A stretch of 64,000 nt of DNA from Sphingosinicella sp. LHD-64 (GCF_031157375.1 NZ_JAVIFV010000001.1:744001-808000), one strand, 5' to 3'. Shown: positions 1-8,879, counted from the stretch's first letter. The notes: generated by a model not told the origin, from the sequence alone. Translations and numbers: made by a program.

Positions 1-409
1 CGTTGTACCGGGCGAGAATGTAGAACATCATCGGATTGCCGAGCACGCGCTGGGCGATCGTCGACAAGGTCTCCCCGTCGCGCAGCGTGTAGCTGTAGCT
101 TTGTGCGCCGAGCATCTGCCGCGGATCGCCATCGATCTGCGAGAGGAGTTGGCGCGCAATGCCGTCCCCGGCGTCGCGGCGAAGCACTGACATCAGGCGT
201 TCACGCGCGACCGTCACATCGCCGCGATTCAGCAACGCGATCGCCTCCTGCACGCCCTCACGACCGCGCCAGCCGCCCTCCTCCGGCTGCGCAACGGCGC
301 CGGGCCGCGGCGCCGGGGCAGCGCTGCTGCAGGCCGTCAGGACGGCGCTCGCCGCGACGATGCCCAATATCCCACTCCATGGCGGTCGGAGGCGCGTTTT
401 TGGTTTCAT
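1..409 (-). CDS. LysM-domain lipoprotein (3' part missing at window edge)
   Basis: Partial gene: the C-terminus runs off the left edge. The first 136 codons show a basic N-terminus, a hydrophobic stretch and a lipobox (LTAC followed by SSAAP), so an exported lipoprotein is expected. After a Pro/Ala linker there is a helical region (about residues 45-95) resembling a tetratricopeptide unit, and then a LysM-like motif (YSYTLRDGETLSTIAQRVLG), which in that family binds peptidoglycan glycan chains. The ATG lies 5 nt after the stop of the upstream EAL gene, so the two are probably co-transcribed. Function beyond cell-wall anchoring is unknown. Confidence 0.75.
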   Translation of the reverse strand, partial: MKPKTRLRPPWSGILGIVAASAVLTACSSAAPAPRPGAVAQPEEGGWRGREGVQEAIALLNRGDVTVARERLMSVLRRDAGDGIARQLLSQIDGDPRQMLGAQSYSYTLRDGETLSTIAQRVLGNPMMFYILARYN

Positions 410-414
410 TGACG

Positions 415-2037
415 TCATGTCCCGACCCTCTGCTGAAGCTGCCGCTGCCGACCGCGGGCGTCATTGCCGTGGGCGCGTCCATTGGGGTGCTGCGCGTACA
501 GCACGAAATCGTCCGCGCTCAGCGGCTTGGAGAAGTAGAAGCCCTGGAAAAGGCTGCAGCCAAGTTTCTGCAGCGTCTCGACCTCCTCCAGCGTTTCCGC
601 GCCTTCGGCCAGGACCCCGATGCCCAATCCCCGACTGAGCTCGATCAGGCTGCGGCAGATCGCCTGGCTGTCCCGGCGACGGTCGACGTCGTGGACGAAC
701 TCGCGATCGATCTTGAGCTTGTCGAAGGGCAGATTCTTCAGATAGCTCAAGCTCGAATAGCCGCTGCCGAAATCGTCGATCGCAATCGTCACGCCGAGCG
801 TACGCAGCGTGCCGAACAGCTGTCGTGTCCGTCCGGCATCTTCCGCCGCCGCCGTTTCGGTCAGCTCCAGTTCCAGCGCTTCGGGCGGCAGACCATGACG
901 CGCCAGAATGCGCTCGATCGCACTGGCGAGATCGGCGTCGCGCAACTGGCGCGCCGAAAGATTGACCGCGACCTTGAGATCGCCAAGGCGGCGCCTGCGC
1001 CAGCTTCGGGCGGCATGACAGGCCTCGTTCAAGGTCCAGAGGCCGATCTGCCGCGTAAGGTCGCTGTCCTCGAGAATGGGGATGAACCGGATTGGCTCAA
1101 TCATCCCGATGTCGGGATGACGCCAGCGCAGGAGCGCTTCGGCACCGACAAGTAGGCCGCGCGCGATGTCCACCACAGGCTGGAAGTTGAGCTCAAGTTC
1201 ATGCCGCTCGACCGCGAGGCGCAGCCCCTGCTCGATGGTGAAGCGTTCCCGGGCATCATCCGAACTGTGCGGCCGAACGCGGTCCCGGGCGGCAGAACCC
1301 ATTCTGGTCAAGCTGATCAAGGCATGATTGACCAGTGCGGCGGCATTGGTCGCATCCTCCGGATAGACGGCGGCGCCTGCCGCCACTTCGGGAGTGAAGA
1401 CGATGCTGTCGGCATCAATCTCGATCTCCAGGGCATAGCATAACGCCGTCATCTCTCGCTGTGCGGCGGCAGGCTCCACGGCTTCGAACAGGATCGCGAA
1501 GCAATCCCGATCGACATGGGCGAGCATCCGTCCGCGGCCCAGGCTGCACGACAGACGCTCGGCGAAGCGCTTCAGGGCCGTTTCCGCGGCGTCGGGGTCG
1601 AATGCGGCGAGGCGCTTATAGTCGTTGAAACGAATGGCGCCGACCAGGGTCGACCCGGGTTGCGCGGCGAGATACGCCTCGATGCGTTCGACCAGGCTCT
1701 CGCGGATCGGAAGGCCGGTGATCGCGTGGCGTCGCACCCAGCGGTGCTCAAGCGTGTCCAGCTGCCCCAGGAGCCGACGAACTCCGAGCAGAAGCGCGGC
1801 ACCGTCGGAGTCGGCGTTAGGTGAAAGGTCCGCACGGGCGGTTCGTATGAGGTGGGCGGCCTGCGCCACCGGCCGAAGCGTCCTGTAAAGAAGACCGAGC
1901 GCTATCGCGGATACCAGGACACAGCCGGCCACAGGCCACGACAAACCCGTCACCACGACCGCCACGACCCAGGGCACCGCCGCCGCCAGAGCGAGGCCGA
2001 GGCTCTTCCATTGAAGGCTTCGCGCAAAGACGGGCAC
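415..2037 (-). CDS. EAL-domain cyclic-di-GMP phosphodiesterase with degenerate GGDEF domain
   Basis: About 540 aa. Two hydrophobic helices near the N-terminus (roughly residues 8-50) anchor it in the inner membrane. A GGDEF-like domain follows (ITGLP near residue 110), but the catalytic GGDEF motif is replaced by VDRDCF, so it should not make c-di-GMP. The C-terminal EAL domain keeps the expected metal and substrate residues: EAL, NLSARQL, ELTE, DDFGSGYSS, KIDREF, AEGAE and FQGFYFSKP. It should therefore hydrolyse c-di-GMP to pGpG. The start is uncertain: GTG at 2037 has a weak GGGA upstream, while TTG at 2052 gives 5 extra residues. The downstream LysM lipoprotein follows within a few bases. 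Confidence 0.85.
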   Translation of the reverse strand: MPVFARSLQWKSLGLALAAAVPWVVAVVVTGLSWPVAGCVLVSAIALGLLYRTLRPVAQAAHLIRTARADLSPNADSDGAALLLGVRRLLGQLDTLEHRWVRRHAITGLPIRESLVERIEAYLAAQPGSTLVGAIRFNDYKRLAAFDPDAAETALKRFAERLSCSLGRGRMLAHVDRDCFAILFEAVEPAAAQREMTALCYALEIEIDADSIVFTPEVAAGAAVYPEDATNAAALVNHALISLTRMGSAARDRVRPHSSDDARERFTIEQGLRLAVERHELELNFQPVVDIARGLLVGAEALLRWRHPDIGMIEPIRFIPILEDSDLTRQIGLWTLNEACHAARSWRRRRLGDLKVAVNLSARQLRDADLASAIERILARHGLPPEALELELTETAAAEDAGRTRQLFGTLRTLGVTIAIDDFGSGYSSLSYLKNLPFDKLKIDREFVHDVDRRRDSQAICRSLIELSRGLGIGVLAEGAETLEEVETLQKLGCSLFQGFYFSKPLSADDFVLYAQHPNGRAHGNDARGRQRQLQQRVGT

Positions 2038-2052
2038 CCGGATCCCACACAA

Positions 2053-2426
2053 AGTTACACGTGACGGCCGGTCTAATCCGACAGTCTTGTCTTAGGGTTA
2101 AGCTCTTGGCGAAATTAGGCTAACCTACATCAGGCAGGAGCTGCCGCTCTCGATCGCCCGGCGCCTTTTCGAATCTGCAAGATTTGGGATCGCCTGTGAG
2201 CAGTCCGACCGTATCAAGACCAGCTCGCAGCCCCACTTGCCGCGCGGTTCGCGCATCGCTAAAAGCCCGTTTCAATCCGGCATGGCTAGACGCGGCACCG
2301 GTCCCGGGCGGGACGGGGCAGCGGACCCTTGCCCGGAGGCCCGGCCGTCTGCTCTGGCATTCGCCCGGGCAGCGACTATGTAGGCGGCTTCACGGTTTTT
2401 CGGATTTTGAGAGAGGCGAGACGAGC
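2053..2426. other. intergenic region between EAL gene and secE
   Basis: 374 bases with divergent genes on both sides. It must hold the promoters for the minus-strand EAL gene and for secE-nusG. I could not pick a convincing -35/-10 pair. In many alphaproteobacteria a tRNA-Trp gene precedes secE, but no cloverleaf, CCA anticodon arm or T-loop (GTTCRANTC) can be seen here. The part near 2290-2370 is very G+C rich and could fold as a leader. Confidence 0.4.
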
Positions 2427-2624
2427 GTGGCACGAGTGAATCCCGGCGAATTCCTGCGGCAGGTCCGCGCGGAGAGCGCGAAGATCGTCTGGCCGTCGCG
2501 CAAGGAGACGCTGATGACCGGCGTCATGGTCGTGATCATGACCAGCCTGCTCGCGCTCTTCTTCTTCGGGGTCGACAGCGCGTTCAGCGCGATCGTGCAG
2601 CGGCTGCTCGCGCTTTTGGGTTAA
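2427..2624 (+). CDS. secE: preprotein translocase subunit SecE
   Basis: 65 aa, the short single-span form of SecE typical of alphaproteobacteria. It is part of the SecYEG channel in the inner membrane. The conserved cytoplasmic amphipathic segment (RQVRAESAKIVWPSRKET) precedes one transmembrane helix (about residues 31-55). A GTG start at 2427 is chosen because the family N-terminus begins here and a purine-rich GAGAGAGGCGAG lies just upstream; longer in-frame extensions have no family match. nusG follows after a short repeat-bearing gap, the usual secE-nusG order. Confidence 0.92.
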   Translation: MARVNPGEFLRQVRAESAKIVWPSRKETLMTGVMVVIMTSLLALFFFGVDSAFSAIVQRLLALLG

Positions 2625-2632
2625 GGTAGAAC

Positions 2633-2691
2633 ATGCCCCTCACCCTTCCCTCTCCCCCAAGGGGAGACGGTGAAAAAGGCGGACGGGGCAT
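2633..2691. repeat. palindromic repeat element between secE and nusG
   Basis: The segment is bounded by ATGCCCC and GGGGCAT inverted ends and contains CTCTCCCCCAAGGGGAGA, which can form a hairpin. The same CCCTCTCCC/GGGGAGAGGG vocabulary recurs in the rpoB-rpoC gap near 37635-37748, so this looks like one copy of a dispersed intergenic repeat family. It lies inside the secE-nusG transcript. Confidence 0.55.
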
Positions 2692-2709
2692 CAGGAAACA
2701 GGAACAGAC

Positions 2710-3249
2710 ATGTCCCGCTGGTACATCATCCACGCTTATTCGGGCTTCGAGAACAAGGTTCGCGATTCGATCATGGCCGAGGCGACCCGCATGGGGCTCG
2801 ACCGTCTCGTCGAGTCCGTCGAGGTGCCGACCGAGAAGGTCACCGAGGTGCGTCGCGGCAAGAAGGTGACGAGCGACCGCAAGTTCTTCCCGGGCTATGT
2901 GCTCGCCAAGCTCTCGATGAGCGACGACGTCTATCACCTCGTCAAGAACACGCCGAAGGTGACCGGCTTCCTCGGCGCGAGCGGCAAGCCGCAGCCGATC
3001 TCCGACGCGGAGGCGGCGCGCATCCTCAACACCAAGGACGAGGCCGCCAAGGCCGAGCCCAAGACCCGGATCAGTGTCGACTACGAGATCGGCGATGCGA
3101 TCAAGGTGCTGGACGGGCCGTTCGCGTCGTTCAACGGCGTGGTCGAGGAGCTCGACTTCGAAAAGAGCCGCGTCAAGGTGTCGGTCTCGATCTTCGGGCG
3201 CGCAACCCCGGTCGAGCTCGAGTTCGAGCAGGTCGAGCGAGTCAAGTAG
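2710..3249 (+). CDS. nusG: transcription termination/antitermination protein NusG
   Basis: 179 aa, the usual length. The N-terminal NGN domain (WYIIHAYSGFENKV to about residue 120), which binds the beta-prime clamp helices of RNA polymerase, contains the family signature KFFPGYVLAK. A C-terminal KOW domain follows (about residues 127-179; GDAIKVLDGPFASFNGVVEE), which contacts Rho or ribosomal protein S10. The ATG is preceded by GGAAACAGGAACAG. It sits between secE and rplK as in most bacteria. Confidence 0.96.
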   Translation: MSRWYIIHAYSGFENKVRDSIMAEATRMGLDRLVESVEVPTEKVTEVRRGKKVTSDRKFFPGYVLAKLSMSDDVYHLVKNTPKVTGFLGASGKPQPISDAEAARILNTKDEAAKAEPKTRISVDYEIGDAIKVLDGPFASFNGVVEELDFEKSRVKVSVSIFGRATPVELEFEQVERVK

Positions 3250-3443
3250 TTCGGATCGAAGACGCAGCCGCGCTCGGACCCTGCTGAAGGAATTTGCACC
3301 GGCGCGCGTCTTGCGCTAAGGGCGCCGCCTTCCGACCTTCGTTGGAAACATATGCGGGAGACGCGCAGGCGTCGCTTGGACCGCTCGACTTGAAACCGGA
3401 ACGGACCGCTGCGGCGGCCCGGCCCGACAATAGAGAGTGACAC

Positions 3444-3875
3444 ATGGCGAAGAAAATTACGGGCTATATCAAGCTCCAGGTGCCCGCGGGCGCCGCCAAT
3501 CCGTCGCCGCCGATCGGCCCGGCCCTGGGCCAGCGCGGCGTCAACATCATGGAATTCTGCAAGGCGTTCAACGCGGCGACCGGCGATCTCGAGAAGAGCA
3601 TGCCGATCCCGACGATCATCACCGTCTATGCCGACCGCAGCTTCTCGTTCGAGACGAAGACGCCGCCGGCGAGCTTCCTCATCAAGAAGGCGGCGAACAT
3701 CAAGTCGGGCTCCAAGGAGCCGGGCAAGGTCTCGGGCGGCAAGATCAAGCGCTCGCAGCTGCAGGCGATCGCCGAGACCAAGATGAAGGATCTGAACGCC
3801 AACGATATCGAAGCGGCCACCCGCATCATCGAAGGCTCGGCCCGCGCGATGGGCCTCGACGTGGTGGAGGGCTAA
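3444..3875 (+). CDS. rplK: 50S ribosomal protein L11 (uL11)
   Basis: 143 aa. The N-terminal domain ([30 protein letters not shown]) carries the proline-rich segment characteristic of uL11. The C-terminal domain, which binds the 23S rRNA GTPase-centre region, includes the conserved [18 protein letters not shown] helix region. GAGAG precedes the ATG. rplA follows after 4 nt, so the two are co-translated. A 194-base leader separates it from nusG and may carry an additional promoter, which I could not define. Confidence 0.96.
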   Translation: MAKKITGYIKLQVPAGAANPSPPIGPALGQRGVNIMEFCKAFNAATGDLEKSMPIPTIITVYADRSFSFETKTPPASFLIKKAANIKSGSKEPGKVSGGKIKRSQLQAIAETKMKDLNANDIEAATRIIEGSARAMGLDVVEG

Positions 3876-3879
3876 GGAC

Positions 3880-4572
3880 ATGGCACAGACCAAGAAGCAG
3901 AAGGCGCTGGCCGACCTCGATCCGCAGAAGCTCTACGGCGTCGACGAGGCGATCAAGCTCGCCAAGGCCAATGCCACGGCCAAGTTCGACGAGACGATCG
4001 AGATCGCGCTCAACCTCGGCGTCGATCCGCGCCACGCCGACCAGATGGTCCGCGGCGTCGTGACGCTGCCCGCCGGCACCGGCAAGGACGTGCGCGTCGC
4101 CGTGTTCGCCAAGGGCGACAAGGCGGAAGAGGCCAAGAAGGCCGGCGCCGACGTCGTGGGGGCCGAGGACCTGATGGAGACCATCCAGGGCGGCCAGATC
4201 GATTTCGACCGCGTCATCGCGACGCCCGACATGATGGGCATCGTCGGCCGCCTCGGCAAGGTGCTGGGCCCCAAGGGCCTGATGCCGAACCCGAAGCTCG
4301 GCACCGTGACCCCCGATGTCGCCAAGGCCGTGCAGGACGCCAAGGGCGGCCAGGTGGAGTTCCGCGTCGAGAAGGCCGGCATCATCCACTCCGGCATCGG
4401 CAAGGCGAGCTTCACGGAAGCGGACCTCAGGAAGAATTTCGACGCGTTCGTCGATGCGATCGTCAAGGCGAAGCCGTCGGGCGCCAAGGGCAAATATGTC
4501 AAGAAGGTCGCGATCAGCTCCACCATGGGGCCGGGCCTGAAGCTCGACGTCGCCGAGGTGGCGTCGGCCTGA
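3880..4572 (+). CDS. rplA: 50S ribosomal protein L1 (uL1)
   Basis: 230 aa. It matches uL1 across its length, including the signature region around [16 protein letters not shown] and [16 protein letters not shown]. It forms the mobile L1 stalk that guides E-site tRNA release, and in many bacteria it represses its own L11-L1 mRNA. The start ATG follows GGGCTAAGGAC. In most relatives rplJ follows directly. Here a strong terminator follows, and rplJ begins only at 9011. Confidence 0.96.
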   Translation: MAQTKKQKALADLDPQKLYGVDEAIKLAKANATAKFDETIEIALNLGVDPRHADQMVRGVVTLPAGTGKDVRVAVFAKGDKAEEAKKAGADVVGAEDLMETIQGGQIDFDRVIATPDMMGIVGRLGKVLGPKGLMPNPKLGTVTPDVAKAVQDAKGGQVEFRVEKAGIIHSGIGKASFTEADLRKNFDAFVDAIVKAKPSGAKGKYVKKVAISSTMGPGLKLDVAEVASA

Positions 4573-4595
4573 ACGGGTTCCCGCCGAGTTCGAGG

Positions 4596-4631
4596 AAGGG
4601 CTGGAGCGGCGACGCTTCGGCCCTTTTTCTT
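4596..4631 (+). terminator. rho-independent terminator after rplA
   Basis: AAGGGC and GCCCTT arms enclose AGCG/CGCT pairing with wobble pairs between, giving roughly a 13-bp stem, followed by TTTTTCTTT. It closes the secE-nusG-rplK-rplA transcript. Confidence 0.85.
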
Positions 4632-4688
4632 TGCGTTGCGGGCGGTGTCCTGTTTGGATAGCCCGGTCGCATCAGGAGGGGCTCTGCC

Positions 4689-5087
4689 ATGACCGATGAT
4701 CCGCGCTACCGCCCGTCCGCGCGCGATGAGGAGCGGAGAAGCGACTCGCCGCTTGCGGATGCGATCGAGATGTCGGTGCGGCGGATCGTGACGGCGATCG
4801 TTCTGGCCGGCGGGCTGATCGGGATCGGCGCCTATTTCTCCGGGGAAGACGACGAGGCGCCCAATTACCAGGTGACGACGACGAGCGACGGGCGGATCGT
4901 CCGGCTCAACACCGACAGCGGGTCGATCGTCATCTGCCAGGACAACCGGTGCTGGGTCATGCAGCGCGGCAGCCGGGACCTGGACGACGAGCCGCCGGCG
5001 GCGCTTCCCAAGCAGGAGGCGCGCCCGGCCCTCCCCGCGCCGGCCCAGGCGCCGGACAATGTCGCGGCGGTGCCGGCGGCACGCTGA
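4689..5087 (+). CDS. hypothetical single-span membrane protein
   Basis: 132 aa, not recognised. A charged N-terminus (about 30 residues) is followed by one transmembrane helix ([20 protein letters not shown], about residues 31-50). After it comes a small domain with two cysteines (ICQDNRCW) that could form a disulfide outside the membrane, and then a Pro/Ala-rich tail. The strong ribosome binding site AGGAGGGG and the ATG fix the start. It lies between the rplA terminator and a convergent LysR gene, and probably has its own promoter. Function unknown. Confidence 0.7.
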   Translation: MTDDPRYRPSARDEERRSDSPLADAIEMSVRRIVTAIVLAGGLIGIGAYFSGEDDEAPNYQVTTTSDGRIVRLNTDSGSIVICQDNRCWVMQRGSRDLDDEPPAALPKQEARPALPAPAQAPDNVAAVPAAR

Positions 5088-5090
5088 GGC

Positions 5091-6008
5091 TCAGGCGGGT
5101 TCGGCCATCGCGCGGCGCTGAGCGGCGCATTCGTCTGCGAGGAAATCGAGCAGCGCGCGAACCGACGGCAGCAGGCCGCGGCGCGACGGGAAGACGGCGT
5201 GGACGATCTCGCCCGGCAACCGCCAGTCGGGCAGCACCGTGACGAGGCGGCCTTCGCGAAGATCCTTCCAGACCGCCATGGTCGGCAGCCGCACCGCGCC
5301 CGTGCCGGCGACCGCCGCCTCGCGCAGCACCGCCATGTCGTCGGTCACCAGCCGCGGCGCGTGGCGGATCTCGGCGACCGTGCCGTCGGCATGAGTAAGA
5401 CGCCAGCGATGCTCGGCCGTGGCAGGACCGAAATCGAGGCTGGGCAAAGCGGCGAGGTCCGACGGCAGAGTGACCGGCCGGTTGCGCAACAAATCCGGAC
5501 TGGCGACGATCCGCACGCTGCGTTCGTCGAATCGCCGCATGACCAGCTCGCTTTCGGCCAGCGGCGGCGGGCGGACGCGCACGGCGAGGTCGAAACCCTC
5601 GCCGATCACGTCGACGCGGCGGTTGGTGCTTTCGAGGTCGATCTCGACCTTGGGATGATGCGCCAGAAAGCGGGCGAGCAGCGCGCCGAACTGGAAGGCG
5701 AGCAACGCGGTCGGACAGCTCATCCGGATCACGCCCTGCGGCTCGGCGCGGACCCGGTCGATCGCCGCCTGCGCCGCCTCGGCCTCGACCAGCATGGCGA
5801 CGCAGTGGCGGTAATAGTCCTGACCGATCTCGGTCACCGAGAAGCGCCGGCTCGACCGCTGGATCAGACGTACGTTGAGTCGGTCTTCGAGCAAGGCGAT
5901 GCGGCGGCTCAGCTTCGACTTCTGCAGGCCGAGCGCGCGGGCGGCGGGCGCGAAACCGCGATGATCGACGACCTGGACGAAATAATAAAGGTCGTTGAGG
6001 TCCTGCAT
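5091..6008 (-). CDS. LysR-family transcriptional regulator
   Basis: 305 aa, full length. The N-terminal winged helix-turn-helix (about residues 1-60; FVQVVDHRGFAPAARALGLQ then SKLSRRIALLEDRL) and a substrate-binding domain (residues 90-295) are clear. It resembles the group whose members sit beside pirin genes. It is transcribed divergently from the pirin gene at 6123 with 114 bases between, and probably controls that gene. The shared region contains TTATAAC near 6069, a possible -10 box for the pirin promoter. Inducer unknown. Confidence 0.9.
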   Translation of the reverse strand: MQDLNDLYYFVQVVDHRGFAPAARALGLQKSKLSRRIALLEDRLNVRLIQRSSRRFSVTEIGQDYYRHCVAMLVEAEAAQAAIDRVRAEPQGVIRMSCPTALLAFQFGALLARFLAHHPKVEIDLESTNRRVDVIGEGFDLAVRVRPPPLAESELVMRRFDERSVRIVASPDLLRNRPVTLPSDLAALPSLDFGPATAEHRWRLTHADGTVAEIRHAPRLVTDDMAVLREAAVAGTGAVRLPTMAVWKDLREGRLVTVLPDWRLPGEIVHAVFPSRRGLLPSVRALLDFLADECAAQRRAMAEPA

Positions 6009-6122
6009 CGTCCTGTGTGTAGGACGCTAAGTCCGTTTCGGCAAACTTCTCGCCGTATCGTCCCACACTTATAACGAGCATCAAGCGCATCGGCCCTTCG
6101 GCGGGTGCCATGGAGACGGACG

Positions 6123-6992
6123 ATGAAGACGATCCTCGGCGTGTACAGCAACCCCAATCGCCACTGGGTGGGCGACGGCTTTCCGGTGCGCTCGCTCTTC
6201 TCCTACAACAGCCTTGGCGGCCAGGTGAGCCCGTTCCTGCTGCTCGACTATGCGGGCCCATGGGTGTTCGATCCCGCCAAGACCCCGCGCGGCGTCGGCC
6301 AGCATCCGCATCGCGGCTTCGAGACGGTGACCATCGTCTATGACGGCGAGGTCGCGCACCGCGACTCGACCGGCCAGGGCGGCGTCATCGGCCCCGGCGA
6401 CGTGCAGTGGATGACGGCGGGCGGCGGCATCCTCCACGAGGAGTTCCATTCGCCCCATTTCACTGCCGCGGGCGGCCCGTTTCGGATGGTGCAGCTCTGG
6501 GTGAACCTGCCGGCGAAGGACAAGATGACAGCGCCCGGCTACCAGTCGATCACCAATGCCGACATCCCGGTCGTCGAACTGCCCGATGGCGCCGGCAAAG
6601 CGCGGATCATCGCCGGCGACTTCGGCGGCGCGACCGGCCCGGCGCGCACGTTCACGCCGGTCAACGTCTGGGACGTCCGGCTGGATCGCGACGCCGATCT
6701 GACGCTCGACCTGCCCGAAGGGCATACGGCGATGCTGGTCGTGCTCTCGGGCCACATCACGGTGGGCGGCAGCCAGCCGGCCGGCGAGGCGGAGATGGTG
6801 CTGCTCGGCCGCGACGGCGCGGGCATCGACGTCCATGCGGACGGCGATGCGACCATGCTGGTCCTGACCGGCGAGCCGATCGACGAACCGATCGTCGGCT
6901 ACGGCCCGTTCGTGATGAACAGCCGCGCCGAGATCGAGCAGGCGATCGATGACTTCAACAGCGGCCGCTTCGGCCAGATGGCGGCGGCCTGA
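6123..6992 (+). CDS. pirin family protein (first of a pair)
   Basis: 289 aa bicupin. The N-terminal cupin carries the pirin metal-binding residues: QHPHRGFET (two His), and ILHEEF (His and Glu) after GPGDVQWMTAGGG. Pirins bind Fe(II); some bacterial members have quercetin 2,3-dioxygenase activity and others act as redox-sensing regulators. ATG at 6123 is chosen because GGAGACGG precedes it and the family begins with this MKTILGVY region. The divergent LysR gene probably regulates it. A second, dissimilar pirin follows about 100 bases downstream. Confidence 0.9.
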   Translation: MKTILGVYSNPNRHWVGDGFPVRSLFSYNSLGGQVSPFLLLDYAGPWVFDPAKTPRGVGQHPHRGFETVTIVYDGEVAHRDSTGQGGVIGPGDVQWMTAGGGILHEEFHSPHFTAAGGPFRMVQLWVNLPAKDKMTAPGYQSITNADIPVVELPDGAGKARIIAGDFGGATGPARTFTPVNVWDVRLDRDADLTLDLPEGHTAMLVVLSGHITVGGSQPAGEAEMVLLGRDGAGIDVHADGDATMLVLTGEPIDEPIVGYGPFVMNSRAEIEQAIDDFNSGRFGQMAAA

Positions 6993-7093
6993 ACTTCGGG
7001 GCGCCCGGTTTCGGCCGGGCGCCCTTTCCTTTGCGAACCGACGAACGGACAATGGCTGGCGGCGAGTCGGCCCGGCGACATGGAGACGACGAG

Positions 7094-7984
7094 ATGATCG
7101 AGATGGTGATTCCCCAGCGGCGGCGGAGCCTAGGCGGGTTCGAGGTCGGACGGGTGCTGCCCTTCGCCAGGCGGCGGATGGTCGGCCCCTTCGTCTTCTT
7201 CGACCATATGGGGCCGCTCGACATGCCGGCGGGCGTGCCACGCACCGTCGACGTGCGTCCTCACCCGCATATCGGCCTGTCGACCGTCACCTACCTCTTC
7301 TCCGGCGAGATCATGCACCGCGACAGCGTCGGCTCGGAGCAGGCGATCCGCCCCGGCGAAGTCAACTGGATGGTCGCCGGCCGCGGCATCACCCATTCCG
7401 AGCGGTTCGAGCAGGCCCGCGTCCATGGCGATCACCTCCACGGCATCCAGACCTGGGTGGCGCTGCCCGAGGCCGACGAGGAGGCCGAGCCCGCCTTCGC
7501 CCATCATGACGGCGCCGACCTGCCGGTCTGGACCGACGGCGGCGTGCGCGGGCGGCTGATCGCCGGCGACGCCTATGGCCTCCACGCCAACGTGCACATC
7601 CACTCCCCGCTCTTCTATGCGCATCTCGACATGGACGCGGGCGCGCGCGGCACGCTGCCCGAAGGACATGCTGAGCGGGCGCTCTATGTCGCGGACGGCG
7701 CGATCGAGATGGACGGCGTGCGCCGCGAGACCGGCGAGATGCTGGTGATGGCGTCGGGCGCGGGCGACTTCACGGCGCTCGAGCCCGCGCAGGTCATGCT
7801 GCTCGGCGGGGAACCGGTCGGCGAACGCTTCCTCTACTGGAACTTCGTCTCCTCCTCGCAGGCGCGGCTGGAGCAGGCCAAGGCGGACTGGAAGGCGCGG
7901 CGGATGAAGCTGCCCGATCTCGACCATGACGAGTTCATCCCTCTGCCGGACGAGCCCGCCGCGCCCCCCAGTCCGATGTCGTGA
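7094..7984 (+). CDS. pirin family protein (second of a pair)
   Basis: About 296 aa bicupin. It keeps the metal ligands in RPHPHIGLST and GITHSER (His, His, His, Glu) with WMVAGRG between them. Its sequence differs enough from the neighbouring pirin to be another subfamily rather than a recent duplication. ATG 7094 follows GGAGACGACGAG; in-frame codons back to 7031 have no family support. The stop overlaps the start region of the OsmC-like gene, so these three genes are probably one unit. Confidence 0.88.
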   Translation: MIEMVIPQRRRSLGGFEVGRVLPFARRRMVGPFVFFDHMGPLDMPAGVPRTVDVRPHPHIGLSTVTYLFSGEIMHRDSVGSEQAIRPGEVNWMVAGRGITHSERFEQARVHGDHLHGIQTWVALPEADEEAEPAFAHHDGADLPVWTDGGVRGRLIAGDAYGLHANVHIHSPLFYAHLDMDAGARGTLPEGHAERALYVADGAIEMDGVRRETGEMLVMASGAGDFTALEPAQVMLLGGEPVGERFLYWNFVSSSQARLEQAKADWKARRMKLPDLDHDEFIPLPDEPAAPPSPMS

Positions 7985-7998
7985 GGGAGGCCGGCGCC

Positions 7999-8418
7999 AT
8001 GGCGGACACGGAACAGCAGATCGCCTGGGCAAACGCCCATATCGGTGCGGTGCGCTATGTGGTCGAGATCCAGACCGGCCACCACCGGCTTGTCGCCGAC
8101 GAGCATCCGTCACTGGGCGGAAAGGATGCAGGGCCGACGCCCTTCGGCCTGCTCGTCTCGGCGCTCGGCGCCTGCACGTCGGCGACCCTCAAGATGTATG
8201 CGGAGCGCAAGAGCTGGCCGCTGGACTCGCTCGACGTCAGGCTGCGTTATCTCAAGTCGGAGGACGGCGACCATATCGAGCGGGTGCTGATCCCGCACGG
8301 GCCGCTCGATGCCGCGCAGCGCGCCCGCCTCGCCGACATCGCCGAGCGCACCCCGGTGACGCTGGCGATCAGGGGCGGCGTCGCGATCCGGACGCGGCTG
8401 GAGGAAACGGCGGCATGA
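7999..8418 (+). CDS. OsmC/Ohr-family protein lacking the second cysteine
   Basis: 139 aa. The OsmC fold is recognisable from PFGLLVSALGACTSATLKMYAERK, which contains the first redox cysteine. The second family cysteine, usually in a CPV-type motif, is replaced by threonine (ERTPVTLAI), so the usual two-cysteine hydroperoxide reduction should not operate. It may use another chemistry or only bind ligands. The ATG at 7999 has GAGGGAGG at good spacing; GTG at 7981 is an alternative. It lies directly after two pirins, so a stress-related role is possible but inferred. Confidence 0.85.
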   Translation: MADTEQQIAWANAHIGAVRYVVEIQTGHHRLVADEHPSLGGKDAGPTPFGLLVSALGACTSATLKMYAERKSWPLDSLDVRLRYLKSEDGDHIERVLIPHGPLDAAQRARLADIAERTPVTLAIRGGVAIRTRLEETAA

Positions 8419-8439
8419 CCCTGCCGCCCGCAAAGAGTA

Positions 8440-8467
8440 AGCCCCGCCGGTTTGACCCGGCGGGGCT
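8440..8467 (+). terminator. strong hairpin after the OsmC-like gene (possible terminator)
   Basis: AGCCCCGCCGG and CCGGCGGGGCT form a perfect 11-bp stem with a small loop, just after the OsmC-like stop codon. There is no U-run afterwards, so intrinsic termination is uncertain. It may act with Rho or protect the 3' end. Confidence 0.5.
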
Positions 8468-8641
8468 CCCTGAAGGTTCATTCCCGAAGGTTTGAACCGT
8501 TCACATCCATTCGATCTTTCGATCAGATGGACGATGGCAGAACGCGTCCATCCGGTTTCGGTTCCATGGCAAATTCATTTCGGAACAGGCGCGGCATTCG
8601 CGGGTTGGCGAGGACAGACCCGAAACGGAAAGCGAAGCGCC

Positions 8642-8713
8642 ATGAACCGCACCTTCACCTTCAGCCTCGGCGGCCTCATCCTTCTCGTCATCATCGTCGC
8701 CATCCTGTTCTGA
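8642..8713 (+). CDS. 23-aa single-span membrane peptide
   Basis: ATG at 8642 with GGAAAGCGAAG upstream opens a 23-codon frame. After a short MNRTFTFS head it consists almost wholly of one hydrophobic helix (GGLILLVIIVAILF). The compact form, the ribosome binding site and the clean hydrophobic pattern suggest a real small membrane protein rather than chance. Its partner and role are unknown. It stands alone between the hairpin at 8440 and the rplJ promoter. Confidence 0.55.
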   Translation: MNRTFTFSLGGLILLVIIVAILF

Positions 8714-8728
8714 CGGCCGCCAGCCACA

Positions 8729-8756
8729 TTGACTTTTCCGGCCAGGGCTGTAGATG
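8729..8756 (+). promoter_or_regulatory. putative housekeeping promoter of rplJ-rplL
   Basis: TTGACT at 8729-8734, then a 16-base spacer, then TAGATG at 8751-8756. It lies about 250 bases before rplJ, leaving room for a structured leader. Since rplA ends in a terminator, rplJL needs a promoter of its own. Confidence 0.5.
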
Positions 8757-8879
8757 GCCGTCTTCGCCTGGCGCGGCTTCGGCCGTGCCGGCGTTCCGTC
8801 CGAGACAGCTGGCGAGGGGCTTCCCCTCTTAATCTCCAGCCTAGACGGGGAAGAGATTTGTACCGCCGCGGCGTGCGAT

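Noticed and set aside
2053-2426. tRNA-Trp expected upstream of secE
   Set aside because: No anticodon arm, T-loop or CCA end is present in this stretch.
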